A DNA stretch of 64,000 nt from Aquimarina amphilecti (GTDB taxonomy: Bacteria > Bacteroidota > Bacteroidia > Flavobacteriales > Flavobacteriaceae). How positions within the stretch are numbered: position 1 is the first letter of the stretch; each line of letters starts with the position of its first letter. Positions 43,809 through 54,474 of the stretch are shown piece by piece. The notes under the pieces are model-generated. The model saw nothing but the letters and a program-made list of their open reading frames with translations. It searched no databases and was not told the DNA's origin. The DNA lies in the NCBI RefSeq assembly GCF_900109375.1, contig NZ_FOAB01000003.1, forward strand, positions 210,830 through 274,829. The letters are read 5' to 3'. Made by a program: the position numbers and the translations under genes.

Positions 43809-45732
43809 ATTTCATGTAAATTTTAAAAGTTGTTCCTTGATTAACTTTACTAGTTACCTCTATTTTACCTCCAATTGCTTCTACCTGATTCTTAGTAATA
43901 AACAATCCTATACCTCTTGAATTCTTAATATTGGAATGAAAGGTTTTATACATCCCAAATAACTTAGATCGATGTTTGGTTAAATCTATACCTAATCCAT
44001 TATCCTCAATAGACAATACTACATAGTTCTTAGTTTTGACAGCACTAAGAGTTATATGACTCTTTCTTTTCTTTGATCTATACTTTATCCCATTTGTTAT
44101 AAAGTTAAGTAGTATACTATCCAAATATGCAGGAATGGCCAATACATCTATTTCATCACTAACTAAGTTATTAATTTCTACCTTGGATTCTAATGCTATT
44201 GCAGAAACACCTCTTACCACTTCGTCAATAACATCTTTCAATTCCATAGATACCAGACTTTTATCTAAAGAAGTATTTATTAAGACTACTTCATTTAGAT
44301 GAGCAATCGTATCAGAAAGATTACTAGAAGCTGTTTTAAAAAGCTTTATAATTTCGTTATCTTCTATTTCTGGATTCTCTTGTAAGAATAAATCCAACAA
44401 CATTTCAAAATTTCCAGAATGAGACTTTAAGTTATGAGATACGATATGAGCAAAGTTTTTTAATCTTCTATTCTGATCTTCTGCTACTCTTAACAAAGAC
44501 TTTAATTCTTCTTCTTTTTTAATTGTAGTAATATCTGAAACATGAATTATCAAACCTCCAATTTCTTGATCATTAGAGTACCAAGTGCGCAATTCCCATG
44601 ATAACCATCTAAATTTACCGCTTTTCGTTTTTACTTTTTCCTCGTAGTTCTTTATTACTTTTCCTTTCAGACAATTGACAATATTCTTCTTTCTTCTTTC
44701 ACTGATTTTAGAAAAGATTTCATAATATGATTTTCCTAAGATTTCTTTATCTTCAATTTCATAAATCTCAAACCATTTCTGAGAAGCCGCTAAATAGTCC
44801 ATTTTGTTATCGAACATAGCAATGGCACTAGGTGTTTGCTCTATAAAAAGTCTATTTCTCTCAAAATCTTTTTTCTTTTTGGTTATTTCCTGATGTGATC
44901 CAACCATCCATTCGGGATTTCCGTCTTGATCCCAGCTTACTACTTTTCCTCTATCCAAAACCCATATCCACTCACCGTTTTTATGTTTCATTCTAAACTC
45001 ACATTCATAAAAAGGAGTTTTTTTATTGAAATGATCTTTCAAAAGCTTATTCGATCTATCTTGATCTTCTTTAGTAGAATATTCCAACCAAGTACCTAAT
45101 GAAATTGGTTCTAACTCAGCAAGTGAATATCCAATCATTTCTGCCCAACGTTCATTAAGAATCGTTTCACCTGTTTTAACATTCCACTGCCAGGTTCCTA
45201 AACCTGTACCATCTATAATATGTTCAAAGAAAGCTGACTGAAGTCTTAGTTCCTCTTCTTTATTTTTAATATCTGTAATATCCGTGTGTGCGCCTAACAT
45301 TTTAATAGGCTTCCCTTTTTCATCTCTTAACATCATTCCCCTACAACGAACCCACACAGTATGACCTAATTTATGTTTAAACCTAACCACTTGATCATAA
45401 GGACAACTAGGGTCTTTTGAATGACTTGCGAAATTAGCATATACATTTTTTAGATCTTCCTTAAACACAATATCTTGCCAAGAATCTACTTTATGCGGCA
45501 TCTTTTCTGGATCATATCCAAATGTAGTCCAATAACTAGAGTTCATCCATACATTTTCAGGGTCTAACAGATCCCAAAACCATAATCCATCAAGTGCTCC
45601 AACTTGTAAGAAATCAAATATTGAACTATCTGTTTTAACTAGACTGTACAATTGTTTCTTTAAATAATGTTCCCTATCATCCAAAACTGGATCTAAATCT
45701 ATTGTTTTTTTAAGTTTCATTGTCTTATTCAT
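43795..45732 (-). CDS. PAS-domain sensor histidine kinase
   Basis: The 645-residue protein has no membrane segment. Three PAS domains cover about 35-155, 165-290 and 295-405 (PAC-like ends HTDITDIK, SHQEITKKK, HVSDITTIK). The phosphoacceptor His433 is in FAHIVSHNLKSHSGN, and the ATPase domain has the N-box NFITNGIKYR (from 543), the G1 box EDNGLGI (Asp577) and the G2 box RGIGLFITKN (about 607). All catalytic motifs are intact. The signal, sensed in the cytoplasm, is unknown; some PAS domains bind haem, flavin or small molecules. A longer paralogue that lacks the ATPase lies directly upstream. Confidence 0.93.
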   Translation of the reverse strand: MNKTMKLKKTIDLDPVLDDREHYLKKQLYSLVKTDSSIFDFLQVGALDGLWFWDLLDPENVWMNSSYWTTFGYDPEKMPHKVDSWQDIVFKEDLKNVYANFASHSKDPSCPYDQVVRFKHKLGHTVWVRCRGMMLRDEKGKPIKMLGAHTDITDIKNKEEELRLQSAFFEHIIDGTGLGTWQWNVKTGETILNERWAEMIGYSLAELEPISLGTWLEYSTKEDQDRSNKLLKDHFNKKTPFYECEFRMKHKNGEWIWVLDRGKVVSWDQDGNPEWMVGSHQEITKKKKDFERNRLFIEQTPSAIAMFDNKMDYLAASQKWFEIYEIEDKEILGKSYYEIFSKISERRKKNIVNCLKGKVIKNYEEKVKTKSGKFRWLSWELRTWYSNDQEIGGLIIHVSDITTIKKEEELKSLLRVAEDQNRRLKNFAHIVSHNLKSHSGNFEMLLDLFLQENPEIEDNEIIKLFKTASSNLSDTIAHLNEVVLINTSLDKSLVSMELKDVIDEVVRGVSAIALESKVEINNLVSDEIDVLAIPAYLDSILLNFITNGIKYRSKKRKSHITLSAVKTKNYVVLSIEDNGLGIDLTKHRSKLFGMYKTFHSNIKNSRGIGLFITKNQVEAIGGKIEVTSKVNQGTTFKIYMKYEKN

Positions 45733-45909
45733 TTTATAATAATAGAAAGAGGGGGTATTTAGATAGGAATTTACTTAAAATTAAGGAAAATTCCCCACAA
45801 AAATATGTTAATAAACCTCAATAATAATATGGCTCCAACCCAATAATCACTGCAAAACATTTAAAACACATCTTTAGAATTATTTTAATTAAAAATTACA
45901 GAATAACGG

Positions 45910-48585
45910 CTAGTCTAAATTAGTCGCTATCGAATTATTTATCTGAACTACTTCATTTAAATCTTTAATAGTATCTGAAAGTTTAGATGATGTAATTTTA
46001 AACATTTTAATGATTTCGGATTCTTTCGCATCAGGGTTTTCTTGTAAATATCTTTTTATGAGTGTTTCGAAATTACCCGAATGTAATTGTAACTTATGTG
46101 ATACTATATGAGCGAAATCTTTTAAACGCGTATTTTGATCCTCTGTTACTTCTAAAATAGACTTGAGCTCTTTCTCTGCCTTTTTTATATCACTAATATC
46201 AGTGGCTACACCTAAATAACCAACAATACTCCCTTTTTCCTTAATAGCTGTAATAGTTAATTGTACAGGAAATTGTGTTCCATCTTTTTTGACATAAGTC
46301 CACTCTCTCGTATAATGTTTTTCTTTATTAGCTAATTCAATAAAAACTTTAAACCCTTCTTTATATTCCCCTAATTCTCTTGACAACTCAATTTCGGCAG
46401 CCTTTATTTCTTCTTTTAAATGAATAACCACTGGGGTTTCTTTTAACAAAAGTTCGTCTCTAGAATATCCTAATAAATTTTCTGCTCCTCTATTAAATAT
46501 ATTAATGACACCTGAAATGTTTGTCCCAATAATAGCTACTCTAGTGCTTGACTCCAAAATATCTTCTAATTTTGCTAAGGCCCTATGTAATTTCTTTCTG
46601 GTACTTATATTCTGTGTAGTGTCCGTTATTTGAGAAATGAAATAAAGTGGCTTCTGATCTTTGTCTTTTACTAAAGAAACTGATAACAATGTATAAACCT
46701 CTTGGCCATTTTTATGAAGATATCTTTTTTCTAAGTGATAATAGGGAATTTCACCTTTCAAAAGCTTGTTGAGTAACCCTAAATCTTTTTTCAAATCCTC
46801 AGGATGGGTTATATCCTGAAATGTCATTTTTGTCAACTTCTCTTTGGAATATCCGATCATATTACAAACTGCATTATTAACTTCAACCCATCTTCCATCT
46901 AAACCTATAATAGCCATACCAATTGCAGCATTTTCAAAATTACCTCTAAATGCTTCTTCGCTTATCTTAAGTTTTTCTTCGGTTATTTTTCTATCAGTAA
47001 CGTCGTGCATAGCCACAACTGCTCCTTTAACCTCTCCATCTTTTCCTATTAATTGTGAGCCGTTAGTTATAACTTCTCTAGCAACTTTTGTGTTCGACAT
47101 AATAACTATTTCTTCATCTTGCACTCGATTACCTCTAAGCACACTTAACAAAGGAACCTCTTCTTCTTTAAGCGGTGTCACACCATCTGACTTGTATAAT
47201 CCATAATACTTAGATAAATCAGAAGGAGAAACTGGTTTTACTTGAAGACCATGCCACCGCTTTGCTGTCTTATTTAATAAAGTTAAATTACCATTCTTAT
47301 CACAAGAAACTATTCCTACATCAACACTATCTAAAATAGCTTCCAAAAACACCTTGCGCTCTTCATTAATAGCTTCTGCCTTTTTCAGCTTAGAAATATC
47401 TGAAGTATGCATTAAAACTCCTGCAATTCTACCTTCTTTATTATACCAAGGTCTAAGTTCCCATGAAATCCATTGTAAACAACCTTCATTCCCCTTAAGA
47501 CAATCCTCGTCTTTTCTTAGGACGTTCCCTCCTAGGCAATCTTTATAATATTTACTCCATTTTTCTTCCATTTCCGGAAAAACTTCATATTGAGTTTTTC
47601 CTATTATATTTTGACCTACGATATTATAGTCCTCAAACCATCTTCTAGATGCAGCTAAATACTTCATATTTGTATCAAACATTGCTATTGCACTTGGAGC
47701 CTGGCTAACAAACAACCTATTTTTCTCTAATGTTTTCTTATTATCTGTAATATCTACTTGGGAACCTACTAACCATTCTGGATTATCCTCTTGGTCCCAA
47801 CTAATTATTTTTCCTTTGACCATAACCCATATCCATTCTCCGCTTTTATGCTTTAAACGAATTTCACATTCATAATATGGCGCACGTTTTTCATAATGCT
47901 CTTGCAACACTTTAGTTGTTTTAATATGGTCAGATGGATGCATCAAATTCACCCAAGTATCTAGAGAAACTGGTTGTAACTCTGAAAGCGAATACCCCAT
48001 AATATTAGCCCACTTCTCATCAAACAAAACTTCTCCTGTTCTTAAATTCCATTCCCAAGATCCAAGATTAGGACCTTCGAGAGCATCTTCGTACTTCTCA
48101 ACTAATTTTTGTAATTCATCTTCGGTTCTTTTTAATTTAGTAATATCAGTATGCATCCCGATCATTTGAACCGGTTTCCCATTATGATCTCTTATCGCCA
48201 AACCTCTGCATTGAACCCAAATAGTATGGCCCATTTTATGGGTATAGCGCACAACCTGATCATAAGGATGAGAAGGGTTTTGTAAATGTTTTTCAAGATT
48301 ATCTAAAGCATTTTTCAAATCATCTTGATTTATAATGTCTTGCCAAGAAGAACCTTTTTCTGATGTTTCCTTAGGGTCATACCCTAACGTAGTCCGAAAC
48401 TTTTTATTCATCCATTCATTTTCAGGATTTTCCAAATCCCAAAACCAAAGACCATCCAAGACCGAATCTTGAATAAAATCAAAGATTTTCTCATCTTTTT
48501 TAACAAGCTGATAAAGCTTTTCTTTTAGATAATTTTCATTTAAGGGAATAAAATCTCTAGACGTAGTTTCCTCGCTATAGGCCAT
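45910..48585 (-). CDS. Multi-PAS protein with phosphoacceptor domain but no ATPase
   Basis: The 891-residue soluble protein is paralogous to the kinase downstream over its first ~400 residues (three PAS domains, about 38-155, 165-285 and 288-400). It then has three more PAS domains (about 410-535, 540-660 and 668-805), a dimerisation/phosphoacceptor helix pair with His830 (FAHIVSHKLQLHSG) and stops at NNSIATNLD. The equivalent point in the kinase is just before its ATPase domain. The 177 bases downstream cannot hold an ATPase remnant. It may heterodimerise with the kinase or be phosphorylated by it; a truncated kinase decaying after duplication is the alternative. Confidence 0.88.
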   Translation of the reverse strand: MAYSEETTSRDFIPLNENYLKEKLYQLVKKDEKIFDFIQDSVLDGLWFWDLENPENEWMNKKFRTTLGYDPKETSEKGSSWQDIINQDDLKNALDNLEKHLQNPSHPYDQVVRYTHKMGHTIWVQCRGLAIRDHNGKPVQMIGMHTDITKLKRTEDELQKLVEKYEDALEGPNLGSWEWNLRTGEVLFDEKWANIMGYSLSELQPVSLDTWVNLMHPSDHIKTTKVLQEHYEKRAPYYECEIRLKHKSGEWIWVMVKGKIISWDQEDNPEWLVGSQVDITDNKKTLEKNRLFVSQAPSAIAMFDTNMKYLAASRRWFEDYNIVGQNIIGKTQYEVFPEMEEKWSKYYKDCLGGNVLRKDEDCLKGNEGCLQWISWELRPWYNKEGRIAGVLMHTSDISKLKKAEAINEERKVFLEAILDSVDVGIVSCDKNGNLTLLNKTAKRWHGLQVKPVSPSDLSKYYGLYKSDGVTPLKEEEVPLLSVLRGNRVQDEEIVIMSNTKVAREVITNGSQLIGKDGEVKGAVVAMHDVTDRKITEEKLKISEEAFRGNFENAAIGMAIIGLDGRWVEVNNAVCNMIGYSKEKLTKMTFQDITHPEDLKKDLGLLNKLLKGEIPYYHLEKRYLHKNGQEVYTLLSVSLVKDKDQKPLYFISQITDTTQNISTRKKLHRALAKLEDILESSTRVAIIGTNISGVINIFNRGAENLLGYSRDELLLKETPVVIHLKEEIKAAEIELSRELGEYKEGFKVFIELANKEKHYTREWTYVKKDGTQFPVQLTITAIKEKGSIVGYLGVATDISDIKKAEKELKSILEVTEDQNTRLKDFAHIVSHKLQLHSGNFETLIKRYLQENPDAKESEIIKMFKITSSKLSDTIKDLNEVVQINNSIATNLD

Positions 48586-48898
48586 ACAATTTTGTTAAGA
48601 TTAAAATGTTTGATCAGCGGGGTACTTAAATTTACGCAATATCATTAACTTTTTACGATAATTAAACCTTTTATTTTCAATGGTTTAACCATAATTTTTT
48701 TACACGCAAAAATCAATGTTTTACTATTACTCAAAAACAATAAAGCATTGATTATCAATTTATTAAAAACAATAAAAACAGCAATACGTATACTAAAAAA
48801 ACTAACACTAACTCAAAAAAAGCTAATAGGGCAGTAATTACAAAAAAGGGAAAAATCCCTAAATCAAATCAAAAAGAAGTAAGAATAAGAATCAGAAA
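48586..48898. other. AT-rich intergenic region upstream of the multi-PAS gene
   Basis: I see no gene or strong hairpin. The best promoter candidate for the PAS gene is TAAATTTA on the minus strand at 48627-48634, one mismatch from TAnnTTTG and without a well-placed TTG. Confidence 0.4.
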
Positions 48899-49648
48899 TC
48901 AATTAAATATAAGTCGTCCTGTAAAAAATTCATCAACTTGTATGACCGGAGGCTTATTAATAGAAATCACATCACCTGTACTTCTTATTGCACCTTCGAT
49001 CAATTGTTGAGGGTTTACAATTATCTTATTAGTCCCTCGATGGAAAATATCTATATTTTGTGCAACGAGCTCAGCCCCCTCAAATCTTCCAGTACCAGAA
49101 AAGAAACCAACATATAGATTTACAACCTCACCACTAATAAAGAATGAGGCTATATTATTTCCCACAACAGCTAATTCTTCAATATTTACTTGCATAGTAA
49201 AAGTACCTGTTATATTTCCTCCATTGTCTTCATTAAAATCTTCAGATAATAACCTTAATGATGGATATGTCAAAACCCCTTCTGAAGAAATATCAAACTG
49301 TGTTTCGCTGCGGATTTCGGTAATATTAGGGGAGGTAACAAAAATTTTAGTCTGATTAAAATCTCGAACAAAATTACAATCGTTAGTATTACTTAAAATC
49401 AAACGATCTCCTTCTACAATAGCCGAAACTTCATCCAACAAATTATCTCCAGTCTCTATGACAACCAAAACATCAGGACCTTCTTTAAGGATTAACTCAA
49501 CACCTGGATTGACCAAAATTCTTTTAAAATCCGTAACCTCAACTTCTTTTCTTACTATATCACCAGTCCTCTGAAAACAATCTATGGCATTTTCTGAATC
49601 ACAAGTGATCATACATAGGCCTAATATTATTATAATAGCTTTTTTCAT
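48899..49648 (-). CDS. GIN-domain (DUF2807) lipoprotein
   Basis: The 249-residue protein has a lipoprotein signal (likely Cys16, MITC) and a right-handed beta-helix-like GIN domain (about 40-245) with the starting motif DFKRILVNPGVELILKEG and repeated short strands. GIN-domain proteins are widespread in Bacteroidota and of unknown function; an adhesin role has been proposed for the family from structure only. It overlaps the PagL-like gene by four bases and so is made together with it. Confidence 0.85.
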   Translation of the reverse strand: MKKAIIIILGLCMITCDSENAIDCFQRTGDIVRKEVEVTDFKRILVNPGVELILKEGPDVLVVIETGDNLLDEVSAIVEGDRLILSNTNDCNFVRDFNQTKIFVTSPNITEIRSETQFDISSEGVLTYPSLRLLSEDFNEDNGGNITGTFTMQVNIEELAVVGNNIASFFISGEVVNLYVGFFSGTGRFEGAELVAQNIDIFHRGTNKIIVNPQQLIEGAIRSTGDVISINKPPVIQVDEFFTGRLIFN

Positions 49649-50739
49649 AATCTATATCCTATTGAAAATTCTACAGCTTCGGCCTTAGCAGCATGTGATC
49701 TTACGGTAATCGATCCGAATATATTTTTATTAAAATAATATCGAGCTCCGAAACGATTATATACTTGTCCTTCGAAATCATATGGATAATAAATATAATA
49801 TCCTAACTGTGTCAAAATTGATATCTTGTTAATTCGTAATTCATGTCCAAAAAATATCCCAACTCGCTTTGAATCTTCATCACCTTTAGTTCCATCTTCG
49901 AAATTACCTGTAGATCTAAAATCAATAAACTTTTCTAAAGCTTCTGAAAAAAACAGTTCTGCTCCTAAATGAACACTACTCTTCTTATTAAATCTCTTAT
50001 CTGCAAATGCTGCAATCGTATAAAAAGGATATTGACCAGATCCTACAACATCACTTTCATTAATACCACTGCGGAACATAAAACCGTAACTAATCGGTTC
50101 TGAGCCTTTAACATCACCTTTCTCTTTTTCTTCATAATCTGGATATTCATTATCTAAGACATAATTAAAACCTGCATTAAAAACTAATGTATTTGTACTT
50201 TTATTCGGTGCTTTAAAATTAGCATTAGAGTAATGAATCACTCCCAAGCCCAATTGCACTCCAAGGCCACCTATTAAATTTTCTTTTTTTAGGTTTAACA
50301 TTGCAAACGTAGAGCTCATAAAATGAGATCCGTATGCTACATTTCTAAAATTATCATCTTCATTATAAGGATTTGTATTATATGCTAATCCTTGTCCGAG
50401 TCTAAGCATTAAAATTCGTTTGAAAAAATAAAAATTATAATGTGCATAGACTCCAAAGTTTTCTCCTAAAAATTCATTATCCATGTTTTGATAAATAAAC
50501 GAAACTCCATAATCCGGAGAATTATACAAGCGTTGCCACTCTTTATTACCAAAAGTTTTTCGATTTATAGAAAAAAGAACTCCGGAGGGATGTCCCGTTA
50601 TTAAATGAGAGATATCTGGATTATGTTTAAGGATTGTTCCATAAAAATTACTGACATCAAAACTATAATATCGTTTGTCTTCCTGAGATTGTACTATATA
50701 ACCAAGAAGAAAAAGCACTAAACAAAGACGTTTTACCAT
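49645..50739 (-). CDS. PagL-like outer membrane lipid A deacylase (acyloxyacyl hydrolase family)
   Basis: The 364-residue protein has a signal peptide (about 1-18, ending IVQSQ) and an outer membrane barrel pattern. The motif GVIHYSNANFKAPN (about residues 172-185) matches the His-Ser catalytic pair of PagL, which removes the 3-O acyl chain of lipid A. The C-terminal half (about 215-364) is a further set of barrel-like strands not found in the short PagL of Pseudomonas, so the protein is about twice as long. Activity on lipid A is inferred from the motif. Confidence 0.82.
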   Translation of the reverse strand: MVKRLCLVLFLLGYIVQSQEDKRYYSFDVSNFYGTILKHNPDISHLITGHPSGVLFSINRKTFGNKEWQRLYNSPDYGVSFIYQNMDNEFLGENFGVYAHYNFYFFKRILMLRLGQGLAYNTNPYNEDDNFRNVAYGSHFMSSTFAMLNLKKENLIGGLGVQLGLGVIHYSNANFKAPNKSTNTLVFNAGFNYVLDNEYPDYEEKEKGDVKGSEPISYGFMFRSGINESDVVGSGQYPFYTIAAFADKRFNKKSSVHLGAELFFSEALEKFIDFRSTGNFEDGTKGDEDSKRVGIFFGHELRINKISILTQLGYYIYYPYDFEGQVYNRFGARYYFNKNIFGSITVRSHAAKAEAVEFSIGYRL

Positions 50740-50790
50740 TCTGGCAAATGTAAGATAGCATCAGTAGGTTTCCAAAACCTTATTTAGTTT

Positions 50791-51744
50791 TTAAAACACA
50801 TTCGCGGCTATTTTTCTAATATTATCAGATTTACCCATTGAATAATAGTGTAAAACGGGCACTCCGTATTCCATTAGCTCCTTAGATTGCTGTATAGCAA
50901 ACTCAATACCAACTTCACGTACTTCCTTATTAGTTTTACAACTCTCAACAGCCCTAACTAGTTCATCTGGCATATCCAGTTTAAATACCTGCGGAAGTAA
51001 TTGCAAATGTCTTTTTACAGCAACTGGTTTAATTCCTGGAATAATAGGCACATTAATACCCGCTTCTCTTGCCTTTTCCACAAAATCAAAATATCTCTTA
51101 TTATCAAAAAACATTTGCGTTACAACATAATCTGCACCTGCATCAACTTTATCCTTTAACCTTCTTATGTCCGAATCCATAGAAGGAGCTTCCAAATGTT
51201 TTTCGGGATACCCCGCAACTCCAACACAAAAATCAGATTGATTATCACCCTCTATAACCTCATGAAGAAACCTACCATTATTCATATTCACAATTTGTTC
51301 TACCAACTCATTGGCGTAACAATGACCACCTTTTGTAGGATTAAAATATTTTTCCTCTTTCATTGCATCTCCACGTAATGCCATAACATTATCTATTCCC
51401 AAATAATGACAATCGACCAAGAGATATTCAGTTTCTTCTTTTGTAAAACCACCACACAATACATGCGGAATAGTATCCACACTATACTTATGTGTAATCG
51501 AAGCACAAATTCCAACAGTTCCAGGACGCATTCGAGTTAATTTTTTATCCAACAGTCCTTCTTTATCGATATAAATAAATTCTTCTCTAGAAGTCGTCAC
51601 ATCAATAAATGGAGGTTTAAATTCCATTAATGGATCAATATTATTATAGAGTTCCTGAATGCTTTTACCTTTTTGTGGTGGTATTAGTTCAAAAGAAAAT
51701 AATGTTTTTCCTTTTGCATTTTTTATATGATCTGTAACCTTCAT
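50791..51744 (-). CDS. metF: MetF, methylenetetrahydrofolate reductase
   Basis: MetF makes 5-methyltetrahydrofolate, the methyl donor for MetH. The 317 residues form an FAD TIM barrel with FSFELIPPQKGKS, the Glu in DVTTSREEF, ALRGDAMKEE, and DYVVTQMFFD. Length is normal. It is 33 bases downstream of the second metH gene and so should share the SAM-I riboswitch at 55642-55745. Confidence 0.96.
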   Translation of the reverse strand: MKVTDHIKNAKGKTLFSFELIPPQKGKSIQELYNNIDPLMEFKPPFIDVTTSREEFIYIDKEGLLDKKLTRMRPGTVGICASITHKYSVDTIPHVLCGGFTKEETEYLLVDCHYLGIDNVMALRGDAMKEEKYFNPTKGGHCYANELVEQIVNMNNGRFLHEVIEGDNQSDFCVGVAGYPEKHLEAPSMDSDIRRLKDKVDAGADYVVTQMFFDNKRYFDFVEKAREAGINVPIIPGIKPVAVKRHLQLLPQVFKLDMPDELVRAVESCKTNKEVREVGIEFAIQQSKELMEYGVPVLHYYSMGKSDNIRKIAANVF

Positions 51745-51777
51745 TTATTTTATAGTTCTTAGTTGGTAATTTCTATT

Positions 51778-54471
51778 TTAATCCGCAATATTGGGACTCA
51801 ACCATTTTTTTGCATATTCGAAATCAATATTCTTTCTCTTAGCAAAATCTTTCACCTGATCCTCCTTTATTTTACCTAATCCAAAATATCTTGCTTCAGG
51901 GTTTGCAAAATAATATCCTGATACGGAAGCTGCAGGCCACATTGCCAATCCTTCTGTAAGCTCAACTCCTATTTTTTCCTTTACTTGCAACAGCTCCCAA
52001 ATGGTCAGTTTTTCCAAATGATCAGGGCAAGCTGGATATCCTGGCGCTGGTCTGATTCCTTTGTATGATTCCTTAATTAACTCTTCATTTGTTAATTCTT
52101 CTTTACTTGCATATCCCCAATCTTCCTTACGTACTTTCTCATGTAAATACTCAGCAAAAGCTTCTGCTAAACGATCTGCCAATGCCTTAATCATAATCGA
52201 ATTATAATCATCAAGATCTGCTTCAAAAGCTTCTGCCAATTCTTTTGTTCCGAACCCTGTGGCTACACAAAAACACCCCATATAATCCTGTATCCTTGAT
52301 TCTTTTGGTGCTATAAAATCTGCTAATGCAAAATTAGGTTTGCCAGCATGTTTCTTTAGCTGTTGTCGAAGTGTTCTAAATTTAAAAGTATCAACACCCG
52401 AAGTAATCTCAATGTCATCATCATTTATGGTAGTCGCTTTGAACAGACCATAAATTGCTTTTGCTCCCAATAATTTTTCATCAAATACCTTTTGCAATAG
52501 CTCTTTTGCATCCTTAAACAAAGAAGTAGCTTGTTCACCAACTACCTCATCGGTTAAAATAGCAGGGTATTTACCATGTAGATCCCAAGACCTAAAGAAT
52601 GGTGTCCAATCAATAAAAGGTTCTAGTTTTTGCAAATCAAGATCTTCAATAATCTGAATTCCCAACTTATTCGGCGCTATTATGTCAGATGAATTCCAAT
52701 CAATCGAATATTTATTCTTTCTAGCTTCTTCAATTGCTAAATACTCTTTTTGTTTTGTTCTTTTAAGGAACCCTTCTCTAAACTTTTCATAATCTTCCTT
52801 CAGATCTCCGACATATTTTTGATTACTTCTTTTATTAAGCAAATCTCCAACAACAGTTACTGCTCTAGATGCATCATTAACATGCACTACTGCATTCTTA
52901 TATTGTGGATCAATCTTGACCGCAGTATGCGCTTTGGATGTTGTTGCTCCACCAATTAACAAAGGAACTTTAAAATTTCTACGTTCCATTTCTTTAGCTA
53001 AAAACACCATTTCATCTAATGATGGTGTAATCAAACCACTTAATCCAATGATATCTACTTGCTCATCAATAGCAGTCTGAATAATTTTTTCTGGAGGGAC
53101 CATTACTCCCATATCCACAATATCATAATTATTGCACCCTAATACTACGGAGACAATATTTTTACCTATATCATGGACATCTCCCTTGACTGTAGCCATC
53201 AGAATACGTCCATTTGAACCATTTCCTTCTGCAGCGTTTGGATTTTTTTTCTTTTCTTCTTCAATATATGGCAATAAATAGGCAACAGCTTTTTTCATTA
53301 CCCTTGCAGATTTAACTACTTGAGGCAAAAACATTTTACCTGATCCAAAAAGATCTCCCACCACATTCATACCGGTCATTAAATTACCTTCAATTACCTC
53401 TATAGGCTTGTCTGCTTCTAATCTTGCTTCCTCTACATCTTCTACAATATATTGGTCAATACCTTTTACCAGCGCCCTTGTTATTCTGTTTTGCAAAGGT
53501 TCTTCTCTCCAAGAGAGATCTGCTGTTTTTTCCTTACTTGTACCTACTACAGTTTCCGCAAAATCCAATAATCTTTCAGTAGCATCTTCTCTTCGATCTA
53601 GAATTACATCTTCTACGTGTTCAAGTAAATCTTTGGGGATATCATCATATACTTCTAGCATTGCAGGATTCACAATACCTATATTCATACCTGCTTTAAT
53701 TGCGTGGTATAAAAACACAGAATGCATTGCTTCACGAACTGGATTATTCCCCCTAAAAGAGAAAGAAACATTACTTACTCCACCACTGACACTACAATGA
53801 GGCAAATTTTCTCGAACCCATTTAGTCGCTTCAATAAAATCAATCGCATTTCTGCGATGCTCTTCCATTCCTGTAGCGACTGGAAATATATTTAGATCGA
53901 ATATGATATCCTCTGGAGGGAAATTTAACCTATTTACAAGAATGTCATAGGATCTCTTAGATATTTCTATACGACGTTCGTAATTATCTGCTTGCCCAAC
54001 TTCATCAAATGCCATAATGATTACAGCAGCACCATATCGCTTAATCTTTTTGGCGTGAGCAATAAACTCTTCTTCTCCTTCTTTAAGGCTAATGGAATTT
54101 ACTACACATTTTCCTTGTACTACTTGTAAGCCGGCTTCGATAATATCCCATTTAGAACTATCAATCATAATAGGCACTCTCGCAATATCAGGTTCTGCCA
54201 TAATTAGGTTTAAAAACCTAACCATTGCTTCTTTCCCATCAATCAGACCATCATCCATGTTGATATCGATCACCTGTGCTCCACCTTCTACCTGATGTCT
54301 CGCAATATCTAAAGCTTCATCAAATTTTTCTTCCTTTACTAAACGTAGAAATTTTCTTGATCCAGCAACATTAGTTCGCTCTCCTACATTAATAAAGTTA
54401 GTTTCTGCCGAAACAATCATAGGTTCCAGTCCAGATAATTTCAGATATTTTCTTTTTTGATCCTTACTCAT
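51778..54471 (-). CDS. metH: Methionine synthase, pterin/cobalamin/activation part (split MetH)
   Basis: The 897 residues carry the second to fourth modules of cobalamin-dependent methionine synthase: a pterin-binding TIM barrel (about 1-310, [29 protein letters not shown]), the cap plus B12-binding domain (about 330-580, with [13 protein letters not shown] giving the cobalt-ligating His) and the activation domain (about 590-890, [12 protein letters not shown]). The homocysteine-binding module is a separate gene three bases upstream. The two proteins must work as a complex. The gene lies under the SAM-I riboswitch. Confidence 0.96.
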   Translation of the reverse strand: MSKDQKRKYLKLSGLEPMIVSAETNFINVGERTNVAGSRKFLRLVKEEKFDEALDIARHQVEGGAQVIDINMDDGLIDGKEAMVRFLNLIMAEPDIARVPIMIDSSKWDIIEAGLQVVQGKCVVNSISLKEGEEEFIAHAKKIKRYGAAVIIMAFDEVGQADNYERRIEISKRSYDILVNRLNFPPEDIIFDLNIFPVATGMEEHRRNAIDFIEATKWVRENLPHCSVSGGVSNVSFSFRGNNPVREAMHSVFLYHAIKAGMNIGIVNPAMLEVYDDIPKDLLEHVEDVILDRREDATERLLDFAETVVGTSKEKTADLSWREEPLQNRITRALVKGIDQYIVEDVEEARLEADKPIEVIEGNLMTGMNVVGDLFGSGKMFLPQVVKSARVMKKAVAYLLPYIEEEKKKNPNAAEGNGSNGRILMATVKGDVHDIGKNIVSVVLGCNNYDIVDMGVMVPPEKIIQTAIDEQVDIIGLSGLITPSLDEMVFLAKEMERRNFKVPLLIGGATTSKAHTAVKIDPQYKNAVVHVNDASRAVTVVGDLLNKRSNQKYVGDLKEDYEKFREGFLKRTKQKEYLAIEEARKNKYSIDWNSSDIIAPNKLGIQIIEDLDLQKLEPFIDWTPFFRSWDLHGKYPAILTDEVVGEQATSLFKDAKELLQKVFDEKLLGAKAIYGLFKATTINDDDIEITSGVDTFKFRTLRQQLKKHAGKPNFALADFIAPKESRIQDYMGCFCVATGFGTKELAEAFEADLDDYNSIMIKALADRLAEAFAEYLHEKVRKEDWGYASKEELTNEELIKESYKGIRPAPGYPACPDHLEKLTIWELLQVKEKIGVELTEGLAMWPAASVSGYYFANPEARYFGLGKIKEDQVKDFAKRKNIDFEYAKKWLSPNIAD

Positions 54472-54474
54472 AAT

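Noticed and set aside
46844..47206. 120-codon plus-strand frame
   Set aside because: Antisense to the multi-PAS gene; no recognisable protein.
53408..53800. 130-codon plus-strand frame
   Set aside because: Antisense to metH, with Ser/Thr/Leu-rich composition typical of a shadow frame.
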